From Pleodorina starrii (lineage: Eukaryota > Chlorophyta > Chlorophyceae > Chlamydomonadales > Volvocaceae): a stretch of 64,000 nt of DNA. Both the position numbers and the translations under genes were made by a program. Positions 1 to 11,554 of the stretch are shown here, piece by piece. The notes beneath the pieces are model-generated. The model searched no databases and was not told where the DNA came from. It saw only the letters and a program-made list of their open reading frames with translations. The stretch is from positions 1,396,501-1,460,500 of the forward strand of contig BRXU01000017.1 of the NCBI GenBank assembly GCA_030267565.1, given 5' to 3'. Each line of letters starts with the position of its first letter. The first letter of the stretch is position 1.

Positions 1-1852
1 ATTTCGGAGTAATGCTGGCTGGTGTGGTCATATCTAAACGGAGATGGACGTATTTGTCGGAATCTCCATCGGGCGCGCTGCTGAGCAGACAGCGAGCAGC
101 TTTGTGTTCGCCCATTCCTTATTGTTCCGCTTTCTGGCGGGATGCTGACGGTATTCGCCTGTGGCTGTCGAGTTTGGTCTCCGTCTAGCTCGCGTGACTC
201 GCAGGTAAGCTTACGTTTTACCCGTACGACATAATCTGTACGACGGTTATTCAGTATTTGCCGTGCATTCAGTGAACACGGATGTACCGGAAAGGCAGCA
301 TTGCGTGAGCTGGCCTTGTACAGCCGTATTAGTGCAAGGCGGGTTTGCGTGCTGGGGTGTGTATTGCGCCCTGCGCTTACTTCGCATCGGTTTGCGCCGC
401 GGCTGAGATGTGCCACGCCGCGCCTCTCCATCTGTCGACAACCCACGAGCCGGTGGCTGGTTTTATCTTAATGGAAGTGACGCTGCTTGCATACCATATG
501 CATTGGGTGCATCTGGTATTATTTTGGCCCCCTGCACCAGCGGCGAGGCGTTTGCGTGGCGGCGCCTGGCCCTTGTTCCTGTCCCGTTTCCTGTGATGTT
601 ATTAGCCTCTCGGCATCTCCCAACGGCCTAGTGTTCGATTCCTATCAAGACCTCTGGGCGTGAAATGGGGGCAATTTTGACGGACGCCCAAGCTTCCTCG
701 CGCAAGCCTGGCAGGAAGAGCAGGGGTCGCCGTTGTGAGTCGGGGCCCCTTCGACGCCGGCGCCGGACCTGAGGGGGCGACGCGCCATCGGCCCTGAATT
801 GGAGGTGTGCTGTGCGTTGTGTGTTCGTGTGGGCATTCCCGGTTCAAAGCCCGGAATGTGGTCCTAGTGCCAGTGCTAATCGTGAGGCGACGTCAGGAGG
901 CAAGGAGGCGAGTGATGGAAAATGGGGAATGCTGTCCCCTCAGAAGGCACCGGTGTGAAGTTTTTTGTATCTCAATTCGGGTTGGGTCTAACACCGAAGG
1001 CTGGTTCAGAGGTTCTAGGGGGGCGCTGGTTCGTACAGGCGGTACGCGCAAGTCACTTTCGTTTCGTGTATATGTACTGCTACTGTAACGAAGAGATCGG
1101 TTGCTCTGCATGTCTGCACCGCATGGTTCCCTCAGGGGTTGAATTCCTTCCGGAGCGCCCCGAAGCACACGCCCAGACCTCTTACGGGCAAAACCACCAA
1201 AATTCTCGAATCCTCGTGCCCCAATTCAATCCAGGACAAGTACGCTGGTCCACAAGATGGCGGACCCGCTCCCTTAACAGAAGTCAAGGTCAGGTTACTT
1301 TAACTAACACTCCCTAAACCCACGCGTCAAGATCTTGTCACCACAGAACTGGTCGGTCACGAACGCAAGACGAGCCTAGTCGAGCAGTTCTCAAAAAGGC
1401 TGCGCTTGCGACCCAAATTGCCCACAACGCATATCCCTGCCTCATCCAGAAACCGTACTGCGCATATCCCTGCCTCATCCAGAAACCGTACTACCCTGTC
1501 GACTTCTCCACATCCGTCAACACCGCGTGTCTAAGTCCCCCTCCTTCTGTCACCGTCGGCGCCTGCTGGCCCAAGGATCCCAATGGCCACCGATCCGGCC
1601 ACCAGCCTCAAACAATTGCGATACGAAACACACACGCGCGATACCGATACTAGCACACGCGCGTCGAGCTGCGCCCGCAAAGTCACAGACTACGCACCAG
1701 GGTACCGGGAACGGTCACCAATGCCACCACCACCCCACCCTAGTCGAGCGCACATGCTTGAGCGCACATGCTTTTGTACGATCTGACGTCAAGGCTAATC
1801 TCGAGCTGCAAGATGCACCTGCCACGCACAATCCTAAAACCCTAATCCACCA
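1..1852. other. Left-edge stretch without a supported gene
   Basis: I see no reading frame here with family similarity or convincing coding bias. A TGTAA word at 1084-1088 on the plus strand could be the polyadenylation signal of a plus-strand gene whose coding part lies left of the window, but nothing else supports that. A 33-bp direct duplication lies at 1428-1492. Confidence 0.5.
1428..1492. repeat. 33-bp tandem duplication
   Basis: The 33-base unit beginning cgcatatccctgcctcatcc occurs twice head to tail (1428-1460 and 1461-1492), differing only at the last bases. Confidence 0.95.
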
Positions 1853-1857
1853 TTACA
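1853..1857 (-). promoter_or_regulatory. Putative polyadenylation signal (TGTAA) of the Cas1/RWA gene
   Basis: TTACA on the plus strand is TGTAA on the minus strand, the word green algae use instead of AATAAA. It lies about 590 bases after the minus-strand stop codon, a normal 3' UTR length for this group. It is assigned by position only. Confidence 0.45.
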
Positions 1858-2233
1858 CCGCCGGCAAAAAACCAACGGCACAGTGCACAGTGCAGGCGGG
1901 AGGTGAGAATTGCGCCCACACGCTCGCATAGTGAATTGCATCGCGCACGCAGTCGCGCATTGGCGACCGACGCACGGCGGTCACGTGAAAAAAGCTGCTT
2001 CCGTCAGGCCCAAGGCCGCGCGATGTTTATTGCCCCTCTCCGCCGCAAAGGCCTGAATCCCCGCTTCTGCGCGCACGCCAAAGCCCCGACTTCGATGCTC
2101 GACAGCTGCAAGTACAGACCCACCCCATTGCAGTACCGTAACCCACGCTCTGCGCGGCGGATGCTGGCGGAGGCCCGCGCTCGTGCTTGTGCATACCTTG
2201 CATTGTTGCATGCCATGTATGCGCGCAAAGCCT

Positions 2234-2276
2234 GCCTGCTGCTTGCCTGCTGCTTGCCTGCTGCTTGCCTGCTTGC
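2234..2276. repeat. 11-bp short tandem repeat
   Basis: About four copies of gcctgctgctt stand head to tail in the presumed 3' UTR of the minus-strand Cas1/RWA gene. Confidence 0.85.
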
Positions 2277-2447
2277 TACTTGCAGCCCAAACCCGAGTCC
2301 ACGTCCGGGCCCCAAACCATCTCCACCCCAGATTCTTGACCTCTCGGGCCTCTGACGCCGTTCAGGCGCCTCGTGTGTTGTGTGAAAATGGCCCCACCCA
2401 GCCCAGCCCAGCTCATTCGATCCAGCCCAGCAAGCGGCTCTCTCCCC

Positions 2448-5400
2448 TCAGAACAGCTTGCCGGCGGTGGTGTAGAGCGCCGCCACGCAGCTCCACAGCG
2501 CGACGCTCGAGACCGCCATGAGGATGACGTTGCGCAGCAGCATGGCGTTGTTCGAGTGCGGCACCGCCACGTTCTTCAGGCCGTTGGTCAGGTCGAAAAG
2601 GCGGTGGGAAACCAAGACGTACACTACGGCGGAAGGGGGAAGGTGGGCAGGGTGGACGTACGTAAGACCAGAGACACAAGCTGATGAGCTGACAAGACTG
2701 ACAAATGCAGAGGCAGGGGGCTGGCAGCAAGTCCGACCACGATCAAGACCTAGGCAGCTGGGCCGGCAGCTGGGTGTGCTGTGCGGCATTGTCCCCCCCC
2801 CAGAGCCCCCAATTCGCCGCGGTCAGCTGAGCCTTGAGGGAGCGTTGTTAAAACACTCTGGAGAAGCCTGCTCTTTAGGTCAAACCTAAGCCAAGCAGAT
2901 GGATTGTGTTCTGGCGGGTGTGCACGGCTAGCTGCAACCCCTGAGGAAAGTCTGCCCGCCGGCAAGCTGGACCACGGTGGACCCCGCGGAGGACTGGGAC
3001 AACGCCACGACCCCTCGGGGCTGTTTCGCTGTTCTTCCCGCGGCGGGCCATGTCCCATGTGAGTCATCAAGTGAGTGACATGCGGTGCAATATGCGGGAG
3101 CCGGGGAGCCGGGGAGCAGGGGGTAAGAAAAACGACACCGCAACCGAGGGACGGTGGGGAGCAGGAGGGCTGTCGTGCCGGGTATCGGGGCGCAGCAGCA
3201 TGCACCCGCGCCCGCGCATCGCGGGAGCTGCAGCGCCAGCACCGCCCGGTGCACTCACATCCGGACACCAGAGCGAAGTTGAGCAGCGGGTAGCCCGGGA
3301 TGAGCACCAGCAGGCTCTTGGGCTGACCGTCCGGCACGTCGGTCTTCATCCAGATGTGGAACTGCGGGGGGGGGAGGGGAGGGGAGGGGAGGAGTTGGGA
3401 CGGCAGCAGATAGCCTCCTGTGAGTGTATATGTGAGTGTGAGTGTGTTCTGAGTCTGTATGTGCTGGTTTGTCAGCAGCGTGATGGGGCAGTGAGCTCGC
3501 CGTCAGACACGAAGGGGCACACGACAGGTCGCTGGCAGCAACCGGCCAACTCCCAACGGAACTGAACTCAACCCAACCGCCCCGGAAGGGAAGAGAGCGA
3601 GCTGCTGGAAGTGCTGCCCGTTGCCGTGCCGTACGACACCGTACCTGCGAGATGTACGTCTCCAGCGTGATGCAGCCCAGCCAGCCGTACAGTCGGAGGC
3701 TGTAGATCCGCAAGTTGGGCGTCATGTTGCGAACAATGATCCACAGCGTGATTGGAATCCAGGACGTGTACGGATGCACCTGGTTGTACTCGTACTTGGG
3801 CTTGCAGTAAATCGTAATGTAGTACACGTACCCGGCCACGCCGCACGCCGCCAGGACAATGGTGCGCACCGTGTAGCGCCGAATGGCTGGCAGCTCGTCA
3901 ATGAATTTGAGGATCGCGGCGGCCTGAGAGCACGGCCGAGAGGACCAGACACAGCCACACATGCACGGGTGGGCGGGCGCGGCTCCAAACGTGTCCGATG
4001 TCCGATGTTCGACAAACCCCAAGACAAGATGAGCGCCAGGAAGCAGCATGGCGAAGCGAAGAATCAGGCAGCAGCTCGGACGTGATACGCTCGTGGTTGG
4101 TTCAGAGCTTTTGCGCTTCAGGGTCGTTTGTGGCCATGGCAAGTGCGCGACCCGCCCAACGCGGACAGCGGCAGCGGCGCCACAGCCATCGCCTCCTCGG
4201 CACCACCCTCCCTCCGCGCAGCAAGCACCACACCCCACCACACACACCACGCACCATCCCACCACCACCACAGGCGGCGTCCGACCCGAGTCCGCTGGAC
4301 GTACCGTGGGGTGCATCAGCGCGCACAACATGCCGTACACCCAGATGTAACGGTCCAGACCGGAGCGGAAATACCACTCTGCGGGTGCGGGGGCCGGGCC
4401 GGGAGGCCGGGAGGGTAGGGTGGGGTTGTAGAGGGAAACGCAGGGGTGCGGGGGCGGGAAATCGAGCCAAACGGCACGGGGGGCAAAATACCACAGCGAA
4501 TTGCAGCGCTGGAACGGACGCGGCGTTGGCGAACGCATCACATCAGCGGTACACGACGGGGCTGGGCGGGATGATAGGGCCCTCGATGACGCATGCAGAG
4601 GGCCGGTGAGCGGCCGGCCATGTGCCGACGGAGGGACACGCTCCGGTCGGGTCCAGCGCCCGGGGACCAAGTCGCAGGCAGGCAGGCAGGCCCCCACGTG
4701 GGGGCGGCGACCCTGTACTTCACGGTCTTAACCGTGCTTGAAGTCAAGTTGGGCCGAGTCGGTGGTTTTGAAACTGGATGTCCTGGAGGAGGAACCTGTT
4801 GCCTCACTCGAGACCTCCAGGGCCCGCTCTTGTTCCAAGGCCCGCCTCGCATCCCCCCTACGCAGCGTAGTAGCAGCGTAACAACCCAATAAACAGTCCG
4901 TCCAGCGCCGCTCTCACCGTGCAGGACGTCGTCGGTGGGGTTGCGCGGGTCCGAGTAGCCCAGCAGGAACTTGAGGGGCGACCAGATGGCGTAAAACACG
5001 GGCTTCAGATCCCACGTCACAAAGATGAAGGCGAAGCACAGCAGGATCCTGTGAGGGGTGGGGGGGCGGGGTTCGGTGCGGGATGCCGGGGACGGGCGGG
5101 CGGGCGCGACAGAGGGCGGTGAATCCGGTGATGCGACGGAGCGTTGTTGGGGCTCAGTGGGGCTCCGCCTTCCCTCCGACTGCGACTTGGCATCGCGGCG
5201 TTTCCAGGGTTTCCGGCTGCGGCAAGAGGCACCACTCCGCCTCCAAAGGGAACAGCGCTGGCACCCAGCAGGGCCGGCTCCCCGCCGCCCGGGCCGGGGC
5301 CTCTGCCGGGACCTAGATCTGGAACTGGAGAGGAGCATCGGCGCCCCGCTACCCGGAACCACGCTCCGTCCACCCCTCTGACCGCAGCGACCCAATGACC

Positions 5401-7782
5401 CAGTCGTCGGCTAACCACCGCCCGAGCCCAGCAGACCAAGCGGCGGCGGCGACCGTTTGGCTGCCTCAACCGAGTCCCCCGGGGCCCGGCCCAGCCCAGC
5501 CCGGCCCGGCAGCGCCCTGCAACCCAACCCAAGTACCCAACCCTACCCCGATGTCAGCCCGCCGTCCCCTTCCCTCCGCCCTTCCCTGCCGTATGCCACG
5601 TGAGCCTTCCCTCCCCCGTCCCCCCTCCCGGCCTCACTTGACAAACAGCCAGCCGTGGTTGGTGTTGAGCTGCGGTGCAATGGCCAGCGCCACGTACACA
5701 AACACGGTGAAGATGGTGTGCATGGGGCAGATGTAGTACAGCATGTAGCTGTTGCGCAGCATGACGCACGTGAAGAACACCAAAAAGTTGAGGCGCCACA
5801 GCATCTGCGCGAACCTGCACAGGGGTGAGAGACGTAGAGGAGCGGGGTAAGGCGCGCAGAGGAGAACCGCCAAGAGGGCAGACGGGGCCGCCAGCTGCGG
5901 GCCCAAGCGAGCGTCGCCCGAGCAGATGGACACGCTTTGCGACGCTTGGTGCGGGCAGGCCAAACGCAGTTAGGTAATGGAAAGAGGCACGCACCGGCCG
6001 ATGCAGAAGTCGCCCGTCTTGTAGTAGTAGGAGAAGTTGCCAAAGCCGGTCATCCACACGTAGGCCGCGATGAAGATGCGGATGGCATTGTACACCTCCT
6101 TGGCCTCAAAGTAGTGGTACAGCAGAAACAGAACCTGCCGGGGGCCGGGGGCGATGCTTCCCAGTCTGACCCATGACCCCAGCACCGATACTGTGTTCTA
6201 TTCATCGGCGCGTCTGCTTCCCTTCCGCCCCACCCATCCTGCAGTCATGTCACCTGGGTTTGCGGCCCTATGCCGCTCCCCCCCCCACCTAGCCCCACCT
6301 AAGCTCACCCGGCCGCCCCAGCCCCCAGCGTTTGACGTGGCAACCCGGCGCAGGCGTGGGTAGCTGCAGCCTCGACCGACCTTGTGCCCCGTCCCCCGCC
6401 CCCGATGCAGCGCCCTCGTAGCCTTGCTGCGCTAATCTAAACGCCGCCCAAAAAGCCGTAACCCTTCTTGCGCCCGCGCGCCCCAGCCCGTATCTCCACA
6501 CCAGCTCGATAAAGCAATGCCCGCCTCAGCTCAGCACCATCTGCCCATGTAGCCATCTGCCCGAGCACTCGATTGCCACTACCCGCCTACCTTCAACGCA
6601 GTTGTAACTCATACTCGTGACGCCCTGCAACCCTTCCCCGTTCGTGAGCCGGCCCAGTCCTTGTTGCCGTCCGACCCACATCGCAGACCGAGTCCCTGCC
6701 CCAGTATCCTCACCACCGCAGCGCCAGCCCCGGAACCCAGGCCCTAGACGGACGCCAAGGCCCCCTTCTAGGATGCGGCAACAGCAGCCGCACGCGCACC
6801 CACCTGCATCCAGCCCTTCCACTCCTCCGTCTGCGGGCGGTTCAGCAGCAGCGGCATTTTGAAGGTGCGGATGGAGCTGCCGACGGCCACCGAGGTCAGG
6901 ACAACAAAGATGAAGACGAAGACGTCACGGCTGTACGACTTCTCGCCTTCGGGTACGATCGTCGTACGGTCGGCCAGGAAGTACCACAACATGAGCAGCC
7001 CGAACTCGACCACTTGACGGAGGACCAGGCGATGCTGCAACAACGCTGACCGCTTCAGCAGCAGGCAGGACACCAGCCCCGAGCTTGCCATGCTCTCGAG
7101 CATGGAGTTGTGGGCGCCGTACGCCTTGCCGCTGCTGTGCGAGGAGTCGTCCGCGGGGCTGCCGCCGCCTGCGGCTGCGCCGTTGCCTGAGGCCGCTGGC
7201 TTGGCATCGCCGTTGGGCAACAGTTTATCCGCCTCCGAGGTCCGGGCTTCCTCATCCTCGTCACGCCGCGGAGGCCTGCGGTGTGGTGGTGGGCCGGGGA
7301 GGGGGTCCCTTACAACCGTGCCAGGGCGTCTTGAAGCCTCTCGGAGACGGGGCGGAGAAAATGCCAAGGCGCAGCAAGGAGTGTGGGTCAATTGTAAGCG
7401 TGTGCTCCTGCTGTATCCGGAATCGCCAGCGCCGCTGACCAGCAGCAGCTCTAGCAAAACCGGGCAGACAAGTGCTTGCAAGAAGACGACTCAGCGTAGC
7501 TTTTGCTATGCACAAAGGGCCTTCATGTTGGCTGATGGACGAAAATGGCTTGCCCGCCATGGAAACAACTCAATGCATATCGGTCGGCCTGCGTACCTCG
7601 TCAGATGCAGATACTCGGAGAAGAGGTACGCAAGCACAGACCACAAAAACGCTACAAATAATGTGACCTGCGGTAACAAAAACCCAGAGCGGTAGGACGG
7701 GCCCGCAACAGCCGCTTTCAGCGCGGATGTCGATACAATTGTATACCTGTCCAGACGATATCGAAGCTGTAAGGATTGCCAT
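2448..7782 (-). CDS. RWA: Cas1p / Reduced Wall Acetylation-type 10-TM acyltransferase-like protein
   Basis: Ten exons splice in phase to 552 aa: 7747-7782, 7597-7667, 6804-7275, 5995-6134, 5638-5814, 4918-5048, 4305-4378, 3645-3923, 3259-3361 and 2448-2623. The length matches plant RWA proteins. Hallmarks seen are [12 protein letters not shown] at residues 182-193, then [69 protein letters not shown] and [15 protein letters not shown]. Many hydrophobic segments are present. The start ATG ([12 protein letters not shown]) is favoured because, once intron 1 is removed, it aligns with the plant RWA N-terminus. In this family Golgi membrane proteins of the CASD1/RWA type support O-acetylation of glycans; RWA lacks the lumenal GDS-esterase half, and so does this protein. 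The Asp/Glu/Ser-rich part of exon 3 (about residues 40-90) is a lineage-type insertion. It is divergent from the methyltransferase gene. Confidence 0.95.
3365..3393. repeat. (GGGGA)n purine tract in an intron
   Basis: A run of G broken by single A lies just upstream of the minus-strand acceptor at 3362. On the coding strand it is the C/T-rich polypyrimidine tract of that acceptor. Confidence 0.8.
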
Positions 7783-8520
7783 CTTGGCCTGTAACCTCCT
7801 GCTTTCAACTTGTAGTCGTTGACGGTAACGATGCACGAGCGCCAAACAAAAAGAACAGTCTAAGAAAGAATGATACCCAGATCCTTAAACGGCTATTTTA
7901 AAATGAAATGGCAAGCCTCAACCGTCTGCAACCGGCTCTTGTTAAGCGCGCATGGACACATATCACGGAATCATGAGAAATTGGCGCCAGTACATCGTCA
8001 CCAAACAGACTACCACTTATTAACAAGGGAATGTCGACATTCTAATACGTTGGCAAAAAGGCCAGTTTATCTCCATCGAATGCAATGCATGATGCAATTC
8101 CGTACAGTACGGTTAATCCGCCACTCGATCGCAGTCAACCGCATGCACTTTCATCGTCACGTACTTTTGTTGCCCACCGCGAGATGTAGATCGTACAAAA
8201 CTACTGATTGCTGCCTGTATTCTCTCCTTACGCCTGACCTACACTCTTCACTGGTGGTACTCCAGCAGATGCGCCTCTCTCCGCCGAGTTGGCCAGCAAA
8301 ATCGAAACCAAGCCACGGGTCCACGGCACATTGCGCTTCACGTGCCAACGCAGTTCACACTTTATGCCATTCGTACTCAGCGACCGCCCGCCAGCTGAAA
8401 ACGCCTGAAGCCCAGCCGCAGCCAGCGCGACCCAACCCGACCGCGCGCTCGCCAGCGGCGGCAGCAAGACGCCTCCGGCACGCCAACCGCGAGCCCCGCG
8501 CAAGCTGCCCCACCGCACCC
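7783..8520. promoter_or_regulatory. Bidirectional promoter region between Cas1/RWA and methyltransferase genes
   Basis: The two coding starts are divergent and 738 bases apart, so both promoters and 5' UTRs lie here. Bases 7860-8400 are clearly AT-richer than the flanking coding DNA. The frame of the methyltransferase stays open back to an ATG at 7870, so a longer N-terminus cannot be fully excluded. I see no recognisable TATA box in a decisive position. Confidence 0.5.
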
Positions 8521-10563
8521 ATGGCCGACGACGCGCAGCGAGCCAAGTGGGAGCAGTATTACGCCGCCGATCCCCGCGCCGCGCCCTGGGACACGCACTC
8601 GGTCTCCTCACAGCTCCGAAGTTTCCTCTCCGACTGCCCGGCTCGCGGTGCCGCAGCTGCGACGGAGCCGCCAGCGCCGGCGGCTGCTTCCACGCCTCCC
8701 GAGCGGTACGTCAGAAAGCACCCGCCCACCAAAACCTCGCCCATGACTCCGGGCCGCCACCACGCTTCGTCATCGGCGGCAGACACGCACGCCCTCGCCC
8801 GCCCGCCTTCACCGGACGGACCTCCCTCCCGCCCCAACCCGGCCCTCACCCGGCCTGTGCATTGCAGTGACGCCGCCGCCGGGAGCGGGAGAGGAAGCAG
8901 CAGCGGCGGCGGCGGATGCGGCGACGGAGGTGGCGCGCCCGGGCCGGGCCTGCACATCTGTGCGCTGTGTGCCCCTCTGAAACCCGAGCTGAGGCCATCC
9001 GCGGGCAGCGGCGGCGACGGCGGCAGCGGTGGCGGGAGGCGCGGCGGCGTCCGGGCGCTGGAGCTGTGTTGCGGCACGGGGGCGTCCCTGGCCTTCATGC
9101 GCGGCCTGGTGCGTGGCATGGTGTGGGACATGGCGTGGCGTGGGCATCGCGTTGGGTGGGGTAATAACGTGCAACGTGGGGTTGTTGGGGGTGGTTATGA
9201 GAGGAGAACAAGCCGAAGCAATCGAGCGACGAAACGGATACGGCAGGTGGACCGGCGGTGTGCCGTATGTGTTCTGTATGTGTACCGTATGTCTACTGTA
9301 TGTGTGCCGTATGTCTACTGTATGTGTGCCGTATGTCTACTGTATGTGTGCCGTATGTCTACTGTATGTGTGCCGTATGTCTACTGTATGTGTGCCGTAT
9401 GTCTACTGTATGTGTACCGTATGTCTACTGTATGTGTACCGTATGTCTACTGTATGTGTGCCGTATGTCTACTGTATGTGTACCGTATGTCTACTGTATG
9501 TGTACCGTATGTCTACTGTATGTGTACTGTATGTGTGCCGTATGTGTACCGTATGTCTACTGTATGTGCGCCCGCCATCCCATGCCCTGCCGTTCAGGGC
9601 TTTTCAGTGGTGGGTGTGGATCTGGTGGAGGCGGCGTGCGAGGTGGCGGCGGAGCGGTTGGCAGCGGTTGCGGGATCGCCGGTTGCAGTACAACCGGTCG
9701 AGGCCGTTGCGGAGGCGCTACGGAGCTGGGACGCCGATGACGACGCAGCGGCGGCGGCGGCCGCCGCAGGTACGGCCGGCCCCAGAGCTGCTCCGGAACC
9801 GGGATATGAACCACAGACAGCAACTTCGCCTCGGCCGGGATCTCGGGTCGCGGCACCGGCAGCCGGGGGGCTCAGGCGGGAGGAGACAGCGGGGGCGTGT
9901 GTGGCCTGTGGCGACCTCTTCGGCGCCGGCCTGCCGCGCGGCTTCTTTGACTTTGCCTACGACTGCCAGGGTCTGCACGCGATGCCTCCGGCGCTGCGGC
10001 CCGCCTACGAGGCCGTGTTGCGAGACGCGCTGCGGGTCGGAGGGCTGGCGCTGCTGCTGGTGGGGCGGGCGGAGGAGGATGAGGAAGAGGAACAGTCGGA
10101 GGGTCAAGAGGACAGCGGGAGAATGGAGGGCGATGCGGCGGCGGCGCCACAGGCGCCGTCGCCTGCCGTCGATGCTGCGGCGGCGGCGGCGGCGGCGGCA
10201 GCGAACTGCAGCAGGGAAGGTGGAAACGGGGCGTGTGGCAGCCAGGGAGTGGATAGCGGGAGCGGCAGTGGATGTGAAGGTGGTGGCGGAGGAGTGCCTG
10301 CCGGGCGAGGCGGGACAGACCCACGGGTCGGTGGACCCTCCGCGTCGTCGTCCCGCGGGCCGTCGCTGATGACTCGACAAGAGCTGCGGGCGCTGTTCGG
10401 AGTGGACTCGTCGGCGGTGGGGCGGGAGTCGATGGTGGGGGAGGAGCGGGGAAGGTACTGGGAGTGGTGCTGGTGTCGGCCCACACGCTTCGACTCGACG
10501 TCTGTTTACGCGAGGTTGCCGCGGCCGCCGCCGGCCTGGTGCCTCCTGGTGCGACGGCGCTGA
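8521..10563 (+). CDS. Class I SAM-dependent methyltransferase-like protein
   Basis: Three exons (8521-8705, 8868-9108, 9598-10563) join in phase to 463 aa. Exon 1 gives MADDAQRAKWEQYYAADP then APWDTHS, a tryptophan/PWD-containing N-terminus like those of several small-molecule and protein methyltransferases. Motif I is ALELCCGTGASLAFMRGL, and post-I is GFSVVGVDLVEAACEVA with the acidic residue that would bind the SAM ribose. FDFAYDCQGLHAMPPALRP resembles motif IV, and VLRDALRVGGLALLLVG the following strand. Ala/Gly/Ser/Glu-rich linkers interrupt the fold (about residues 65-115, 175-210 and 260-350). The substrate is unknown; TPMT-like or METTL-like are both possible. The ATG at 8521 is chosen because coding bias begins there, although the frame is open further upstream. 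Confidence 0.8.
   Translation: MADDAQRAKWEQYYAADPRAAPWDTHSVSSQLRSFLSDCPARGAAAATEPPAPAAASTPPERYVRKHPPTKTSPMTPGRHHASSSAADTHALARPPSPDGPPSRPNPALTRPVHCSDAAAGSGRGSSSGGGGCGDGGGAPGPGLHICALCAPLKPELRPSAGSGGDGGSGGGRRGGVRALELCCGTGASLAFMRGLVRGMVWDMAWRGHRVGWGNNVQRGVVGGGYERRTSRSNRATKRIRQVDRRCAVCVLYVYRMSTVCVPYVYCMCAVCLLYVCRMSTVCVPYVYCMCAVCLLYVYRMSTVCVPYVYCMCAVCLLYVYRMSTVCVPYVYCMCTVCVPYVYRMSTVCAPAIPCPAVQGFSVVGVDLVEAACEVAAERLAAVAGSPVAVQPVEAVAEALRSWDADDDAAAAAAAAGTAGPRAAPEPGYEPQTATSPRPGSRVAAPAAGGLRREETAGACVACGDLFGAGLPRGFFDFAYDCQGLHAMPPALRPAYEAVLRDALRVGGLALLLVGRAEEDEEEEQSEGQEDSGRMEGDAAAAPQAPSPAVDAAAAAAAAAANCSREGGNGACGSQGVDSGSGSGCEGGGGGVPAGRGGTDPRVGGPSASSSRGPSLMTRQELRALFGVDSSAVGRESMVGEERGRYWEWCWCRPTRFDSTSVYARLPRPPPAWCLLVRRR
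9258..9568. repeat. 11/22-bp minisatellite in methyltransferase intron 2
   Basis: An 11-base unit (consensus tatgtgtactg) alternates between two variants, tatgtgtgccg and tatgtctactg, giving a 22-base higher-order period over about 310 bases. Because 22 is not a multiple of 3 and the unit has no stop, all three forward frames stay open across it. The intron boundaries around it (donor after 9108, acceptor before 9598) are canonical. Confidence 0.95.
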
Positions 10564-11554
10564 GCTGAGGTGCTGATGAGCTGAGGTGGCAGGTGGCAGG
10601 AGACTGGCAGCGGGCGGAGCAGCTCATGAGCGGGTGCGGATAGCGCTCGAAAAGAAGAGTCGCTGACAAGTTGGCGCGATTATGCGAAAAGAGACGCGCT
10701 CGGAGACGATGGTGGTTTGGTTGAGGACAGGGGCTGAAATGGTTGGGGTGTTCCAGGGGCTGAAGGGGCTGGCCCGTGGCTGACGCAATTACGGATTGCC
10801 TGGAGCGCGTTGGGTCCCCAGAGACCGCAGACACCGCCCTCATCCAGGCGCCATGGACGAACACCTTCAACCCGCGCACGCACAGGGAGCAAGCCAACGG
10901 ATGTGTATCAGGCCACGTGGTTAGGTCGTCACCTCTGCAGCGCCATCCCTCCCTCCTCGGTGGATTTAAGTGCACGAGCGAACCAGTGACAACTCATAAG
11001 CACTTGCAGCAGCAGGTCATCGGGTCTGTCGATTGCTGTCAAGGATCCTTGTCCCGTATCTAGTCAGGGCAGAGCGCAACGGCGCTTTGAACGGTCTGCC
11101 CTCATAGGGCCCAGCCAGGTGGCTCATAGGTGGGTGCCGACCGACACTTTAGGCCCAACACACCGGGGTCTAGGAGAATAGGACCTACCGACAACAACAA
11201 TGCGTGCGTACGTACCACATGACGTCCGATTTAACCGCATCCATGCAATGTACAGTTGCAAGCATCCACCACGCTACTGCCTCCCCCGCCCGGCATCAGC
11301 AAAGGAACTCTCCATCCTGGCCCCACCTGCCCTAGCCGGCATCCATTGCCAAGCAGCGCGCGCAGTCAGTGGCGCCAAACCCAATACACGGACAGTGAAT
11401 GTCTGCTAAAAAGCCCCAGGAAACCACATTTTCCTCATCGATCTTCCGTACAATAGCCGTTCTCGACACGACGCATGTGTGTTGCCGCTTCCCGGCATCC
11501 AACCTTCCATCCTCAGCCTCAGCTGCCACCCCTCACCCCACCCTTGTCGCCTTC
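10564..11554. other. Intergenic stretch between convergent methyltransferase and ELOF1 genes
   Basis: This holds the 3' UTRs of two convergent genes. I found no TGTAA on either strand at a decisive position and no supported coding sequence. Confidence 0.5.

Noticed and set aside
7870..8520. In-frame extension of the methyltransferase by over 200 residues
   Set aside because: The frame is open but AT-rich, with no domain similarity and no coding bias; the divergent gene's promoter must also lie here. The ATG at 8521 gives the recognisable N-terminus.
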